Shown here piece after piece: positions 1-8,290 of a stretch of DNA of 64,000 bases. Both the position numbers and the translations under genes were made by a program. This DNA comes from Chloroflexota bacterium (lineage in GTDB: Bacteria; Chloroflexota; Anaerolineae; Aggregatilineales; Phototrophicaceae): assembly GCA_026707745.1 (NCBI GenBank), contig JAPOWG010000047.1:1-64000 (forward strand), written 5' to 3'. Position 1 is the first letter of the stretch. Each line of letters begins with the position of its first letter. Under the pieces are notes generated by a model. That model was not told the origin of the DNA. It saw only the letters and a list, made by a program, of their open reading frames with translations, and made no database searches.

Positions 1-15
1 AGTAGCGATCTGTAG

Positions 16-36
16 GGGCGTTTCGCTGAAACGCCC
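16..36. repeat. Covarying GGGCG hairpin, copy 1
   Basis: A perfect 9-bp stem with a 3-nt loop: GGGCG-TTTC, loop GCT, GAAA-CGCCC. The outer five pairs match other copies in this window (3150, 15685, 60558, 60593), while the inner four pairs differ but still pair. It lies upstream of the TPR gene. Confidence 0.7.
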
Positions 37-153
37 GCAAAATATATTCCTCTGCTTGGTTTTTCTCTGTGTTCTCTCTAGTTAGATTTTTTTCACGACT
101 TACTTGCACTTACTAAGATTGAGTAACCAGCGGATAAACAAGGAGGACCGATT

Positions 154-957
154 ATGTGCAAGCGATTTCACATCTCTTTTCTGACAGTTTTCTTGATCCT
201 CGCCGTTGCTCCGCTTGCGCTAGCAAGCTCCGACTGCGACTTCAGTTATTCCAACTATGCCCGCGCCGTTCAACTGCATGATATGGGCGATTACGATGCG
301 GCCTTGCGGCACTATCACTGCGCGCTGGAAGAAGATCCCGATGACGCGGTGATTCCGCTCCTCATCGCCAATGTTCACGAGGATATCGCGAATGCCGACC
401 GAGCCTGGTCATCCGCTGCTTCCCCGACTACTGCGGAAATCCTGGGACTGCCGCCGGTCTCTACCTGGGGCGAAGGGTCGCGGCCTGGCCGTGAACAAGA
501 TTTCGCAGATCTGATCGTCGAGGGGTCCGTGGGCTTGCCGAATCCAGCCGGCGCCCTAACGTCAATTGCAGTTGGGCGCAGCGAAGATACGCTTTGGTTC
601 TTCTACGCCTCCAGCCGGATCAGAGTTGTGCTGGTGATGAAACGCGGTCAATCGACGAGCGTAAAGGCTAGTGTCGCTAGGGACGAAGATGTCAGTCCTG
701 CCGACGACTTTATCAAGAATGCGCGCATCTTTGTGCGCAATCTGGATTGGGCGCGAGCGCGCATCAGGTTCGAACAAGCCCTGGAGTTGGATCCGGATCG
801 TATAGATATTCGCTGCGAATTGGGCATGGTCTACCAAGAGCTTGGCGATGAACGCGCCGCGCTGCGGCAGTTTGATATTGTGCTGGCGCAGGACGCGATT
901 GATGCCTGCGCCCGGCCCAATCGCGACGCCTTGATGCGGCGAATGCGCGACGGTTAG
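154..957 (+). CDS. Secreted TPR-repeat protein
   Basis: A 267-residue protein with a Sec-type signal peptide: a basic start (MCKRF), a hydrophobic core at about residues 7-24 and an ALAS cleavage region. The mature part has a TPR-like unit near residues 35-65 (YARAVQLHDMGDYDAALRHY) and a second pair near 190-255 (GMVYQELGDERAALRQF). A less regular Ser/Gly-rich stretch of about 100 residues lies between them. TPRs mediate protein-protein contacts, so an extracytoplasmic scaffold role is inferred; no enzyme motif is seen. The start is supported by AAGGAGG seven bases upstream of the ATG. The gene stands alone, followed by a hairpin at 1045-1071 before the thioredoxin gene. Confidence 0.75.
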   Translation: MCKRFHISFLTVFLILAVAPLALASSDCDFSYSNYARAVQLHDMGDYDAALRHYHCALEEDPDDAVIPLLIANVHEDIANADRAWSSAASPTTAEILGLPPVSTWGEGSRPGREQDFADLIVEGSVGLPNPAGALTSIAVGRSEDTLWFFYASSRIRVVLVMKRGQSTSVKASVARDEDVSPADDFIKNARIFVRNLDWARARIRFEQALELDPDRIDIRCELGMVYQELGDERAALRQFDIVLAQDAIDACARPNRDALMRRMRDG

Positions 958-1044
958 TATTCGACAAGCGCTCTCGTTATCAAATCGCAAGAAATCTGTC
1001 ACAGTTCGGCTATATATTAGTCCTAACGTGAACATGACGATGAT

Positions 1045-1071
1045 AAGAGGAGCGCCGAAGATGCTCCTCTT
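1045..1071 (+). terminator. Perfect hairpin before the thioredoxin-NHL gene
   Basis: AAGAGGAGC pairs with GCTCCTCTT over 9 bp around a 9-nt loop. A short T-tract (AATTTT) follows after four bases and the next gene starts 18-24 bases downstream. It could terminate the TPR transcript or form a leader structure; the T-tract is weak for a terminator. Confidence 0.4.
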
Positions 1072-1094
1072 GCTAATTTTGGGGAGCAATGACA

Positions 1095-3122
1095 ATGAAA
1101 AGGCTCACAGTTTTACTCCTGCTGTTCTTGCTGGCGGGCGGCGTTTTGGCGCAGGGCCAGCGTGAACCGAAAGACATCTTTGAAGGCGAGCTCGTCCCGC
1201 CGGAGTTTCCCGCCGGGCTTGATTGGATCAACGTCGACAATCCGCTGACGATGCAGGGCTTGCTGGGCAAGATCGTCATCTTTGACTTTTGGACCTACGG
1301 CTGCATTAACTGCCTTCACGTGATCCCGGTTTTAGAGCAAGTGGAGAAGAAATTCGCGGACGAAGTTGTGGTCATTGGCGTGCATTCGGCCAAATTCGAG
1401 AACGAAGGCCAAACGGAAAACCTGCGGCAGATCGTGCAGCGCTACGGCATCCATCATCCGGTCATCAACGACAAGGACTTCCAAGTCTGGGACGATTATG
1501 GCGCGCGCGCCTGGCCTACGATCGCGATCGTCAATCCGCGCGGAAACTGGCTGATCCGGCAGTCTGGCGAGATACCCTTCGAAACCTTTGACACCTATCT
1601 CTCGGGCATGATCCAATATTTTGACGGCCTGGACGAGGACATCATCGATCGGACGCCGCTGGAACTGGCGCTGGAAGGCGCGGGCGATCCCGGTACGGCT
1701 CTGCTCTATCCGGGCAAGGTCTTGGCGGACGAGGAGGGCAATCGCCTGTTCATCGCCGATAGCAGCCACAATCGCATCGTCATCGCCGACCTGGGCAGTC
1801 GAGAAGTGCTGGACATCATCGGCACTTCGGGGCGCGGCTTGAACGATGGCGACTTCGATAGCGCTACTTTCGACAAGCCGCAAGGCATGGCGCTGGCCGG
1901 CGATCTGCTTTATATCGCCGATGTCAACAACCACGTTATCCGCGCCGCCGATCTGGCGACGAGGACCGTTTCAACGATTGCGGGCAACGGTATCATGGGC
2001 CGTCAGCGCATCCCCTTTGGCGTTCCCGTGCCCGATCCGATGGGTGTATCGCTGCGCAGCCCCTGGGATCTCGAATTTGATGACGCGGGCAGGCTTCACA
2101 TCGCTATGGCGGGGACGCATCAGCTTTACATCTACCAACCCGATAGCGGTCAACTTTATCCCTCGGTCGGCAATGGACGGGAAGCCAATTTGAACAACGT
2201 CAGCCTTGCCGCGAGCGAATTGGCGCAGCCCAGCGGTTTGTATTACGCCGGCGAGGGCAAGCTCTATTTTGCCGACAGCGAATCAAGCACGATTCGGCTG
2301 GCGGATTTCGCGGAGGACTTGGTCACCGTGGTGTCCGGCACGACCGAGAATCATCTGTTTCGCTACGGCGATGTCGATGGCGAACTGGGCGCAAACCTCC
2401 TGCAGCACGCGCTTGACGTGCAAGGCCTACCCGATGGCGACCTCTATATCGCCGATACTTACAACAGTCGCATCAAAATGATCCGCGCCGGCGAAACGGC
2501 AACGCATACCGCCTTCGGTCTCGGTGAATTGGGCGGCTACGCCGATGGCGACGCATCGGTCGCGCAATTCGATGAGCCGGGCGGCTTGAGTTATGCGGAC
2601 GGTATTCTCTACGTTGCTGATACCAACAATCACGCTATCCGGGCGATTGATCTTGAGGCTGGAGTCGTGGATACCCTGGAATTCAGCAATCCCGAAGCGC
2701 TGGTCATTGATCCGGAGGCGGTGACGATCCTCGGCGGAAACACTGCCGATAGCAATATCGTGCAACTCGATACCCAGAAGGTCGCGACGGGGGAGGGCAC
2801 AATCAGCTTAAGCTTGAGCCTGCCGGAAGACTTCAAGATCAATCCGCTCATCGACAGCAAGCTGAGCTTTGCGAGCAATCCGGAGGTGGTGTCGGTCGCG
2901 GGCAACGTGACCATACTTGAGAAGCAAATGAGCATTCCGGTGACTTTCGCGGCGGGCGAGGATGAGTTCAATGCCGAGTTGACCTTGTATTACTGCCGAG
3001 AGGGCGCGGAAGGACTCTGCTACATTGAAACGGTCCTTTATCTGGTACCGGTCGTCGCGGCGGATGATCACAGGCTCACGGATATCGCGCTGGAGCGCAG
3101 GGTATTCGCGCCTAATGTTTAG
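1095..3122 (+). CDS. Thioredoxin-like / NHL-repeat protein (NHLRC2-like)
   Basis: A 675-residue exported protein. A signal peptide (hydrophobic stretch ending near GGVLAQG) is followed by a thioredoxin-fold domain (about residues 45-170) with the redox-type motif CINC in FWTYGCINCLHVIP and a cis-Pro-type loop (ARAWPTIAI). A beta-propeller of NHL-type repeats follows (about residues 190-540; repeated phrases such as LYIADTYNSRIK, LYVADTNNHAIR). The last 100 residues or so form a beta-rich domain. This order matches the NHLRC2 family, whose biochemical role is poorly defined; thiol redox activity is inferred from the two cysteines. GGGGAG lies only 2 bases before the ATG at 1089 but 8 bases before the ATG at 1095, so the second is preferred. 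It converges with the HtrA-like gene across repeat A. Confidence 0.85.
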   Translation: MKRLTVLLLLFLLAGGVLAQGQREPKDIFEGELVPPEFPAGLDWINVDNPLTMQGLLGKIVIFDFWTYGCINCLHVIPVLEQVEKKFADEVVVIGVHSAKFENEGQTENLRQIVQRYGIHHPVINDKDFQVWDDYGARAWPTIAIVNPRGNWLIRQSGEIPFETFDTYLSGMIQYFDGLDEDIIDRTPLELALEGAGDPGTALLYPGKVLADEEGNRLFIADSSHNRIVIADLGSREVLDIIGTSGRGLNDGDFDSATFDKPQGMALAGDLLYIADVNNHVIRAADLATRTVSTIAGNGIMGRQRIPFGVPVPDPMGVSLRSPWDLEFDDAGRLHIAMAGTHQLYIYQPDSGQLYPSVGNGREANLNNVSLAASELAQPSGLYYAGEGKLYFADSESSTIRLADFAEDLVTVVSGTTENHLFRYGDVDGELGANLLQHALDVQGLPDGDLYIADTYNSRIKMIRAGETATHTAFGLGELGGYADGDASVAQFDEPGGLSYADGILYVADTNNHAIRAIDLEAGVVDTLEFSNPEALVIDPEAVTILGGNTADSNIVQLDTQKVATGEGTISLSLSLPEDFKINPLIDSKLSFASNPEVVSVAGNVTILEKQMSIPVTFAAGEDEFNAELTLYYCREGAEGLCYIETVLYLVPVVAADDHRLTDIALERRVFAPNV

Positions 3123-3149
3123 CGCTGGGCGTTCATTTTAGGCAAAAGC

Positions 3150-3284
3150 GGGCGACTCAATGAGTCGCCCCAAGCTTTTCCGCGAGAGAAATCCTGTTTA
3201 CGTATAGCGCGTCGCTGATGTGACGAGAACGCTTGCGATTTTGCGTGAGCGCGGCAGCCCAAAATCGCTGCCGCCGTGCGGCTA
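3150..3284 (+). repeat. Dispersed intergenic element, copy A
   Basis: It starts with the hairpin GGGCG-ACTC-AAT-GAGT-CGCCC (3150-3170). GTTTACG at 3196 and the stem CGTCGC-TGAT-GTGACG follow, then CGCTTGCGATTTTGCGTGAGCG and a 3' end reading GTGCGGCTA. The final CTA (3282-3284) is the stop codon of the minus-strand protease gene. It lies between two convergent genes and may act as a bidirectional terminator. Confidence 0.75.
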
Positions 3285-4286
3285 CTTCTCCCCGACAATG
3301 ACGCTGCCGTCGTGATACTCGCCGCCGCGCACGTATCCCATTGAGACCTCTCTGCCACCTGCGAGTTTCGTCAGCAGCAGTTGCAGTTCGTCTACATGTT
3401 CGATCCCCGTTTGATCCAGCGCGGTCAGAATGTCGCCGACCATCAAATCGGCTTGGGCAGCGGGACTGTCCGCATCGACTGATACGATCAGCAAGCCAGT
3501 GTCCTGCTCCAGGGTCTTGGCGACTTTGTCCGGCAAACGCGCTTCCTGCACGCCGATACCCAAATACCCGCGCTGTATTTTCCCATCCGCCAGCAAGGCG
3601 CCTACGGACCGGCGAATCGTCGCCACCGGAATCGCGATACTGACGCCTTGGGAGAATCCCGATGTGTTCATGCCGTGGACGGCTCCCTCAACGCCCAGCA
3701 AGGGACCGCCCGAGAACCCGGGATACATGGTGACATCGGTCTGAATGAAGCCGTCGGTGAGGCCGCGCAGCCAGCCGCCGCGCTCAAAGAAATCGCCCAG
3801 GCCCTCCATTCGGATGCGGACCTTGCGCTTATGGAGTCGCCCACGCTGGTGCCGACCTTTCATGGATTTGAACTTCTCGCGTCGCCGCTCAATATCGGCG
3901 GGATTGACCAATCCACTGGCGATTCCCCCCGTTGCTTTGACTTTCTGTCCCGGACGTCCCAGCGCCAGCACCAGATTGCCGACGCGCAAGGTATCGTCCG
4001 CTGCCCAGTTCGCCGGGGTCAGGCCGCTATCAGCGCGAAGCAGCGCGAGGTCGTTATGCGGGTCGCGACCGAGCAAACTGGCGTTGATGCGGCTGCCGTC
4101 CGGCAGCCCGATGGTGATATGGTCTTCGCTTTCAACGACATGATGGGCCGTCACGACCAGGTCCTCCGACCAGGCGATGCCGGTGGCTGGCAGGCGGCGT
4201 CGCGCGTCTACGCGCAGCACGCTCGGCGCGGCGCGCTCGATCAAGTTTGCCATATCGTCTGACAGTTGTTGCAATTTGTTCGTCAC
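3282..4286 (-). CDS. HtrA/DegP-like serine protease with PDZ domain
   Basis: A 334-residue trypsin-like protease with one C-terminal PDZ domain (about residues 235-325). Visible triad: His49 in VVTAHHVV, Asp79 in RDPHNDLALL, Ser192 in MYPGFSGGPLL. The usual GNSGG is GFSGG. No signal peptide or membrane anchor is seen, so unlike classic DegP it is probably cytoplasmic. A very basic insert (about residues 131-160, rich in Arg/Lys) sits inside the protease domain. The GTG start at 4286 is preferred because GGAGA lies 5 bases upstream; an ATG 40 codons further upstream would add a non-homologous basic extension. The stop codon is formed by the end of repeat A. Confidence 0.85.
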   Translation of the reverse strand: MTNKLQQLSDDMANLIERAAPSVLRVDARRRLPATGIAWSEDLVVTAHHVVESEDHITIGLPDGSRINASLLGRDPHNDLALLRADSGLTPANWAADDTLRVGNLVLALGRPGQKVKATGGIASGLVNPADIERRREKFKSMKGRHQRGRLHKRKVRIRMEGLGDFFERGGWLRGLTDGFIQTDVTMYPGFSGGPLLGVEGAVHGMNTSGFSQGVSIAIPVATIRRSVGALLADGKIQRGYLGIGVQEARLPDKVAKTLEQDTGLLIVSVDADSPAAQADLMVGDILTALDQTGIEHVDELQLLLTKLAGGREVSMGYVRGGEYHDGSVIVGEK

Positions 4287-4478
4287 ATCTGTCTCCTTTT
4301 TTGTATGTGATAAGAACATTATGCGCCGGGTTTGCCTCGTCCGGCATTCAACCAATGGCGAGGCTTTGCCTATGCTTTTGGATAGGAAGGCCCCGCAGGA
4401 GCGCATGTTTCGGATAGTCCGCGGGGCGCATTCTGCTAGAATGAGCGCAGTCTATCGAGTGGGTCGAAAGCGGCGGCA

Positions 4479-5366
4479 TTGTCAATCACACAGCTTGGCG
4501 CTCTATTCCTTTTGGGGGCGATATGGGGCGCGTCGTACATTTTCATTCGCGTCGCCGTCGAACCTTTTGGGCCGGTCTTTTTGATGTTTGCCCGTGTGGC
4601 GCTGACCGCGCCGATCCTGGTTGGATACGCCCGTTTGCGCGCCATTGATCTAAACATCCGCGGCCATTGGCGCCAGTTCCTGCTTCTGGGTTTTCTGGGC
4701 TCCGCGCTGCCATTCACGCTGATCGGCTGGGCGGAATTGACCGTGTCAGGATCAATGGCCGCGATCCTAACCTCGGCCACGCCGCTTTTCACGACGCTGC
4801 TGGCTGTGCCCGGCCTGGGGGAGAGGCTAACCGCTTACAAGTTGATAGGCGCGGTCCTGGGCATTATTGGCGTGTCGATCGTCGTCGGCGGCAGCCCAAT
4901 GACGTTGGATGCCCGGTTCTTGCTGGCAGCTTTGGCATTATTGGGCGCGGCGCTCAGTTATGCCCTGGGCGGCGTATACGCCAAGCGCACATTCCACGGC
5001 GTTAACAATCTGTCGATGTCGAGCGGGCAACTGATCGCCGCGACGTTGATCCTGGCGCCGCTATCGCTCTTCAATCTGCCGCGCGAGATTCCGCCAACCG
5101 GCGCGATCCTGGCCCTGCTGACATTGGTCCTGGTTTGCACGGCCTTCGCTTATCAACTCTACTACTATCTCATCATCAGCGCGGGACCGATCCAGGCGCT
5201 GACAGTGACCTTGCTGGTGCCGATCTTTGGCGTGATTTTGGGCGCCTTCTGGCTGGGTGAGAGCATCAGCCCGGGCATGTTATTAGGTCTGCTGATTGTT
5301 CTGTTTAGCGTTGGATTGGTGACCGGCATGGTCTCGCCCAGGCGGCGGCTTCTGGAACGTCCTTGA
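4479..5366 (+). CDS. EamA/DMT-family transporter
   Basis: A 295-residue integral membrane protein with about ten hydrophobic segments arranged as two EamA repeats. Typical starting phrases are GAIWGASYIFIRVAVEP in the first half and ALSYALGGVYAKR at the opening of the second. The length is normal for drug/metabolite transporters that export amino acids or other small metabolites; the substrate cannot be told from sequence. The start is a TTG with only a weak upstream GAAAG. It is transcribed away from the HtrA-like gene and is followed convergently by an SGNH-like gene 36 bases downstream. Confidence 0.85.
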   Translation: MSITQLGALFLLGAIWGASYIFIRVAVEPFGPVFLMFARVALTAPILVGYARLRAIDLNIRGHWRQFLLLGFLGSALPFTLIGWAELTVSGSMAAILTSATPLFTTLLAVPGLGERLTAYKLIGAVLGIIGVSIVVGGSPMTLDARFLLAALALLGAALSYALGGVYAKRTFHGVNNLSMSSGQLIAATLILAPLSLFNLPREIPPTGAILALLTLVLVCTAFAYQLYYYLIISAGPIQALTVTLLVPIFGVILGAFWLGESISPGMLLGLLIVLFSVGLVTGMVSPRRRLLERP

Positions 5367-5402
5367 CTCCCTTGCCGGATGGCTGGTCACAGCGGCCGAG
5401 GG

Positions 5403-6641
5403 TCAAGCCTCGGTGAACAAAGGAGAAGGATCCGCGAAGCGCGAGAGCTCGCAAGACAGGTCTCGGACACATGTTTCTATTCGGTCGGCGACAACTCGAC
5501 CGACCAGGGCTGTTATCTCCGGTCCATAATGAAACTGCGCCCCCCAATATTTGTACTCCACATGCTGTGGATCAAAATATTCTTCCATAGCAATGTAGTG
5601 ATAATGCTCTCTCGCATAATCAAGGAGGAACTTGTAGGGCGGATCTCTGCCTTCGTATCGGCGTATGAGGTGGCTTCGCAATGGCAGGTGCAGCGCAATA
5701 AACACGGTATCCCGGGCCATGACATCCTCCCCGAAGGCAGTGAGGATCGCCTGGCCGAGCATTCCCCCTTCGCTGTCCGGCAGATAGACGTCTTGATTCT
5801 CTTGATCTTTCTTCAGCGCTTCGTACAGAAATCCCGCCAGCCGAGACCAAGACCACCATTTCGATGCCACCTGGCGGCTGCGGTAGTGGAATTCCCAAGT
5901 TGCCAGCGGATGATTCGCGAAGTCCTCGAAGACGGCTGTCAGTTGCTCCGGCGGCAACGCCGGCGCGTTAAGCAAGGTCAGTTCTTGGTCGACCAGGGCG
6001 AAACGCGGCTTGGAAAATGGCATGCCAGCCGAATTCAGCATCTGCCTGAAGACATTGACATTTCGCTTGAGGTTTTCCGGTTGCAAGCCAAAGATAACGA
6101 TATCCGGCTGAAATTGCGCGCCCAGGCGCTGCCAACGCAGGAATGCCTGTCCCATCCCGTATGCGCCGACGCCGAAGTTCATGACTTCCGCGCGGATCCC
6201 AGCTTGATTCAGCCCCAATTCCAGTTGCCGCGGCCAGGTCTCTTCGTCCTTGACTTCCTCCCCGGCCGTGAAAGAATCGCCAAACACCGCGATGCGCAGG
6301 GTATCGGGCGGGGGCTTCGAACTGTATTCGCGCCGCGCCCGCAAGCCGGCGCTGTTAATCGTGAAGTCGCCGTCATTCCAAGCCCAGTCGGGATGATATG
6401 TCCAGCCCAGCCATTCGTCAGCGATGATGGTGGCATATTCCTGATTCTCGACATAGTCATCGATTCTCACGCGCAACTGATTGACTGGCAGGACATAGGG
6501 CTGCAGGGTGTAGCCTAGAAAAGTGAATTGTCCGTCGGCATCTGATTCCCCGGCCATGCGCACGAAGGCTTCCAGAAAAATCAGCGCTATGGCGACGGAA
6601 CCGATGACGATCAGGGCATTGGCTGCGTATTTCTTTCTCAT
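5403..6641 (-). CDS. Membrane-anchored SGNH/GDSL-hydrolase-like protein
   Basis: About 412 residues with one N-terminal membrane segment (NALIVIGSVAIALIFLEAF) and an SGNH-type domain beginning at IAVFGDSFTAGEE (block I, nucleophile Ser in GDSF). A block-III-like Asn may lie in FGLQPEN. The C-terminal DxxH block is not obvious, so activity is uncertain. Similar anchored SGNH proteins often act on cell-surface glycans as esterases or acyltransferases. The start at 6641 (MRKKY) places the signal anchor at the N-terminus; an ATG at 6671 would add ten polar residues, and neither has a strong Shine-Dalgarno. A distantly similar protein lies at 23865-25280. Confidence 0.7.
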   Translation of the reverse strand: MRKKYAANALIVIGSVAIALIFLEAFVRMAGESDADGQFTFLGYTLQPYVLPVNQLRVRIDDYVENQEYATIIADEWLGWTYHPDWAWNDGDFTINSAGLRARREYSSKPPPDTLRIAVFGDSFTAGEEVKDEETWPRQLELGLNQAGIRAEVMNFGVGAYGMGQAFLRWQRLGAQFQPDIVIFGLQPENLKRNVNVFRQMLNSAGMPFSKPRFALVDQELTLLNAPALPPEQLTAVFEDFANHPLATWEFHYRSRQVASKWWSWSRLAGFLYEALKKDQENQDVYLPDSEGGMLGQAILTAFGEDVMARDTVFIALHLPLRSHLIRRYEGRDPPYKFLLDYAREHYHYIAMEEYFDPQHVEYKYWGAQFHYGPEITALVGRVVADRIETCVRDLSCELSRFADPSPLFTEA

Positions 6642-6735
6642 TTTCTCGTTCTGCGCACCGGACGGTCCCATGTGGCGCTGCGTCGTGTCTAAGTCAATCC
6701 AGTAAAGTAATGTGAATTCTTCAGAGGCAACGATA

Positions 6736-6766
6736 TGTAGGCGCGACCGGATTGGTCGCCCCTACA
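6736..6766. repeat. Covarying GGGCG-type hairpin, variant copy
   Basis: TGTAGGCGCGACC pairs with GGTCGCCCCTACA around GGATT, with one C-C mismatch. This is an extended version of the GGGCG...CGCCC hairpin family, located between the SGNH and ferredoxin genes. Confidence 0.6.
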
Positions 6767-6870
6767 TTTATCGCTTTTTCGCATTACTTACTTGGGTCTA
6801 CTTATATCACAAACGCGCGCTGCCCGTCGAAGCGGAGCGCCCGTTTTATGAGCATGCCGCCGCGCAGCGC

Positions 6871-7224
6871 TTACATGTTCAGGGCGTCGTAGCCCGGTCC
6901 GTTGGTAAAGAAATCGTAATTCGGCTGAATGTCCGGGGTGAGATCGACAATGTCGCCCTCTTCATGTTCGATGATGACTTTGGTATCGAAGGGCACACGT
7001 TCTTGACCGTCCATCATTTCGTACTCGGAAGACACCTCTTCTTCGACGAAGATGGCTTCGAAGGGGCATTCGGGAATGCAGGCGCCGCAATCAATGCAGG
7101 TATCGGGGTCGATGAAGTACCAGGGCCATTCGTTTTCCGGTTTGCCGGCGATGATGCACTCGACCGGGCAGACCTCCACGCAAGCGCCATCCCGCAGGCA
7201 CAGGCTGGTGATGATATGGGTCAT
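6871..7224 (-). CDS. Seven-iron-type ferredoxin
   Basis: A 117-residue electron carrier with two Fe-S binding regions. CLRDGACVEVCPVEC near residue 9 looks like the 3Fe/4Fe site. CIDCGACIPECP near residue 43 is a canonical CxxCxxCxxxCP 4Fe-4S motif. The C-terminal half is acidic, as in FdxA-type ferredoxins. AAGGAGAG lies five bases before the ATG. It is a single gene with no obvious redox partner next to it, so it probably serves several enzymes. Confidence 0.9.
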   Translation of the reverse strand: MTHIITSLCLRDGACVEVCPVECIIAGKPENEWPWYFIDPDTCIDCGACIPECPFEAIFVEEEVSSEYEMMDGQERVPFDTKVIIEHEEGDIVDLTPDIQPNYDFFTNGPGYDALNM

Positions 7225-7459
7225 TTGGACTCTCCTTGAACGTGTCTCGAGCCAAAGCTTGTCGGCTTCCCAGCCGATTATTGGCGGAACGATCGCGAAC
7301 TTCGGTTATGGTAGCGTATTTTACGCCCCTCTGCTAGCGTAACTGTAAGTTTTATACCAGGATTTTCAAGGCTTATATGCATCAAATATTGGGTGTTTGC
7401 CACTTCAAAACGCCTGGTCGCTCGTGAGCGGCGTCGAGGCATTCAGGACGGCCCGCCGC

Positions 7460-7487
7460 TTGAGCCCTAACGCAACTCTGCTATAAT
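7460..7487 (+). promoter_or_regulatory. Sigma-70-type promoter of tRNA-Arg
   Basis: TTGAGC (7460-7465) and TATAAT (7482-7487) are separated by 16 bases. The tRNA begins 9 bases after the -10 box, consistent with a start close to the tRNA 5' end. Confidence 0.65.
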
Positions 7488-7496
7488 TCCAGCATT

Positions 7497-7569
7497 GCTC
7501 CAGTAGCTCAGTGGATAGAGCATTGGTTTCCTAAACCAAGTGTCGCAGGTTCGAGTCCTGCCTGGAGCG
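7497..7569 (+). tRNA. tRNA-Arg (anticodon CCU)
   Basis: A complete cloverleaf: acceptor GCTCCAG/CTGGAGC, D stem GCTC/GAGC, anticodon stem TTGGT/ACCAA with loop TTCCTAA, T stem GCAGG/CCTGC with TTCGAGT, discriminator G. The CCA tail is not encoded. A toxin-antitoxin operon starts 92 bases downstream. Confidence 0.95.
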
Positions 7570-7660
7570 CTGTGCAATCGAGCAGGCGCCTATTCTGCGA
7601 TCAGAACGTTTGACCTTTGCATTCGAAACGTTTATTCTTGATTAGCAGAGGAGACAAGCT

Positions 7661-7894
7661 ATGCCCCCCGAACCCAAATCAAAGCCATCCGCTGAATTGC
7701 GCGACAGCGACCAGATCGCGGATATCGACAGCGATGAAGTGCCTACGAAAGCAGATATCCTTGAGGACATCAGCGAAGGTTATCGTTTTGTTAAGTCCGG
7801 GGGCAAGGGTCAGCCAATTGATGAATTGCATCGTGAAATCGCCGAAGAACTGGCGCGTGAAGAATTAGCGCAAAATGCGGATATCCGTCCATAG
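7661..7894 (+). CDS. Putative antitoxin of a RelE-type module
   Basis: A 77-residue, strongly acidic protein with a Pro/Ser/Asp-rich N-terminus and a helical C-terminal half (DELHREIAEELAREELAQ). No family is recognised with certainty. The antitoxin role is inferred from its small size, acidity and 20-base overlap with the RelE-like gene downstream. GAGGAGACAAGCT precedes the ATG, a strong ribosome site. The disordered N-terminus with a helical toxin-binding tail is the usual architecture of type II antitoxins, although no DNA-binding motif is obvious. Confidence 0.6.
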   Translation: MPPEPKSKPSAELRDSDQIADIDSDEVPTKADILEDISEGYRFVKSGGKGQPIDELHREIAEELAREELAQNADIRP

Positions 7895-8225
7895 CCTTCA
7901 ACGATACAAACGACAGCTTAAACGATTGGAAAAGAAATACAGGACTGCTCTGGAGCAGTCCTATTTGTTATCCGAGGACATCAAACGGGGGGAAAACCCC
8001 GGCGATGCGATACCGGGCTTTGAAAGCATTGTTTACAAGGCTAGACGAAATAACAGAGCAGTATCCGGCGGGGCACGAAAGGGTTATCGCTTCATCTATT
8101 GCATCCATCCGCCTGATCAAGCGACCATGATTTCTGTCTACGCGAAAACGGAACAAGAAAACATCAGCGACAGCGAAATTGCCGAACTTCTAAAGGATGT
8201 AGAACGTCGACTCTCAGGCAACTGA
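7875..8225 (+). CDS. RelE/ParE-family toxin
   Basis: A 116-residue basic protein. Its features fit the RelE fold: an N-terminal helical pair (LQRYKRQLKRLEKKYR), a central strand region (GFESIVYKARRNNRA), a basic core (GARKGYRFIYCI) and a C-terminal strand/helix ending in LLKDVERRL. RelE-family toxins cleave mRNA on the ribosome; ParE members poison gyrase. Which applies here cannot be read directly. It is translationally coupled to the putative antitoxin by a 20-base overlap. The module lies directly after a tRNA gene, a common location for acquired DNA. Confidence 0.7.
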   Translation: MRISVHSLQRYKRQLKRLEKKYRTALEQSYLLSEDIKRGENPGDAIPGFESIVYKARRNNRAVSGGARKGYRFIYCIHPPDQATMISVYAKTEQENISDSEIAELLKDVERRLSGN

Positions 8226-8290
8226 GAAACCTGCGTTGACTTCGCGAAATCCGTTGACCAGATTTGTTGTCGTTGGAAACAGAGAAAACC

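Noticed and set aside
5379..6518. Long plus-strand frame opposite the SGNH-like gene
   Set aside because: It lacks motifs and a ribosome site, whereas the minus strand carries GDSFTAG and a membrane anchor.
7570..7660. Attachment-site duplication of the tRNA-Arg 3' end
   Set aside because: No second copy of the tRNA 3' sequence was found within the following few kilobases and no integrase gene is present.
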